Shown here piece after piece: positions 63,926 to 64,000 of a DNA stretch of 64,000 bases. Within the stretch, counting starts at the first letter, position 1. Every line of letters begins with the position of its first letter. The notes under the pieces were generated by a model, which saw only the letters and a list, made by a program, of their open reading frames with translations, ran no database searches and was not told the DNA's origin. The DNA comes from Pleomorphomonas sp. JP5 (GTDB lineage Bacteria > Pseudomonadota > Alphaproteobacteria > Rhizobiales > Pleomorphomonadaceae): assembly GCF_023721815.1 (NCBI RefSeq), contig NZ_JAMDLI010000006.1, forward strand, positions 124,001-188,000, read 5' to 3'. The translations under genes were made by a program, and so were the position numbers.

Positions 63926-64000
63926 GGCAAAGGCGAAGAAGGTCGTCGTCCGAAACCAGAAACGCCGCCCCCTCCATTGCCAACACGAACAGTCATCCGC

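Overview
The window is about 65% G+C DNA of an alphaproteobacterium, most likely of the order Hyphomicrobiales (Rhizobiales). The order is inferred from the protein content (DUF2336, DUF2478 and DUF6481 proteins, GntR-free sugar ABC operons, a cold-shock gene followed by small basic/acidic ORFs) and from dispersed palindromic intergenic elements that resemble rhizobial RIME mosaics. The genus cannot be fixed by eye; a Pleomorphomonas-like methylotroph or nitrogen fixer would fit. I see no rRNA, tRNA, CRISPR array, IS element or prophage.

Layout. 1-5 kb: the end of a periplasmic sugar-binding protein with a clear terminator, a convergent ROK regulator, and transketolase. 5-8.5 kb: a fold-type-II PLP ammonia-lyase with an AraC regulator, then a TetR regulator and an SDR dehydrogenase that share a palindromic operator. 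8.5-17.3 kb: a LacI-controlled catabolic operon (ABC transporter, a GHL6-type putative glycoside hydrolase, and a D-threonine-aldolase-fold PLP enzyme). 17.3-24.3 kb: an AraC-controlled polyol operon (ABC transporter, xylitol-type dehydrogenase, small P-loop sugar kinase). 24.3-28 kb: a double-PAS chemoreceptor, a DUF2336 protein and an SDR-like protein without the usual catalytic tyrosine. 28.3-33.2 kb: an AraC regulator divergent from a tryptophan-tryptophylquinone amine dehydrogenase operon (mau/aau BEDA plus two c-type cytochromes). 33.2-37.7 kb: trans-aconitate methyltransferase, a lone HigA, EttA, and a cold-shock gene with small ORFs behind it. 38-43 kb: an outer-membrane beta-barrel protein, a MarR-GH13 fusion, and two tandem paralogues of unknown function, each behind a matching sigma-54-type promoter. 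43.3-49 kb: a globin-coupled chemoreceptor, a DUF2478 protein, a membrane chemoreceptor and a small periplasmic protein. 49-52.5 kb: an SDR/epimerase-like protein and two secreted proteins built from the same unrecognised domain, each behind the same duplicated leader. 52.5-61.4 kb: a dihydroorotate-dehydrogenase-like protein, an alpha/beta hydrolase with a divergent TetR, and a TetR-MFP-RND efflux operon. 61.4-64 kb: an intergenic stretch, then a hipBA module with three evenly spaced operators.

The region reads as accessory metabolism: import and oxidation of sugars and polyols feeding the pentose-phosphate pathway (transketolase), oxidation of primary amines in the periplasm, and several chemoreceptors. 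Regulators sit next to most transport or catabolic operons, and their likely operators can be read directly for the LacI, TetR and HipB cases.

The best candidates for undescribed biology are: (1) the tandem sigma-54-type paralogues at 41-43 kb, (2) the Cys-Cys repeat-domain secreted proteins at 50-52.4 kb with a duplicated leader, (3) the in-frame MarR-GH13 amylase fusion, and (4) the TTQ amine dehydrogenase operon lacking mauF, mauG and a copper-protein acceptor but carrying two cytochromes c.
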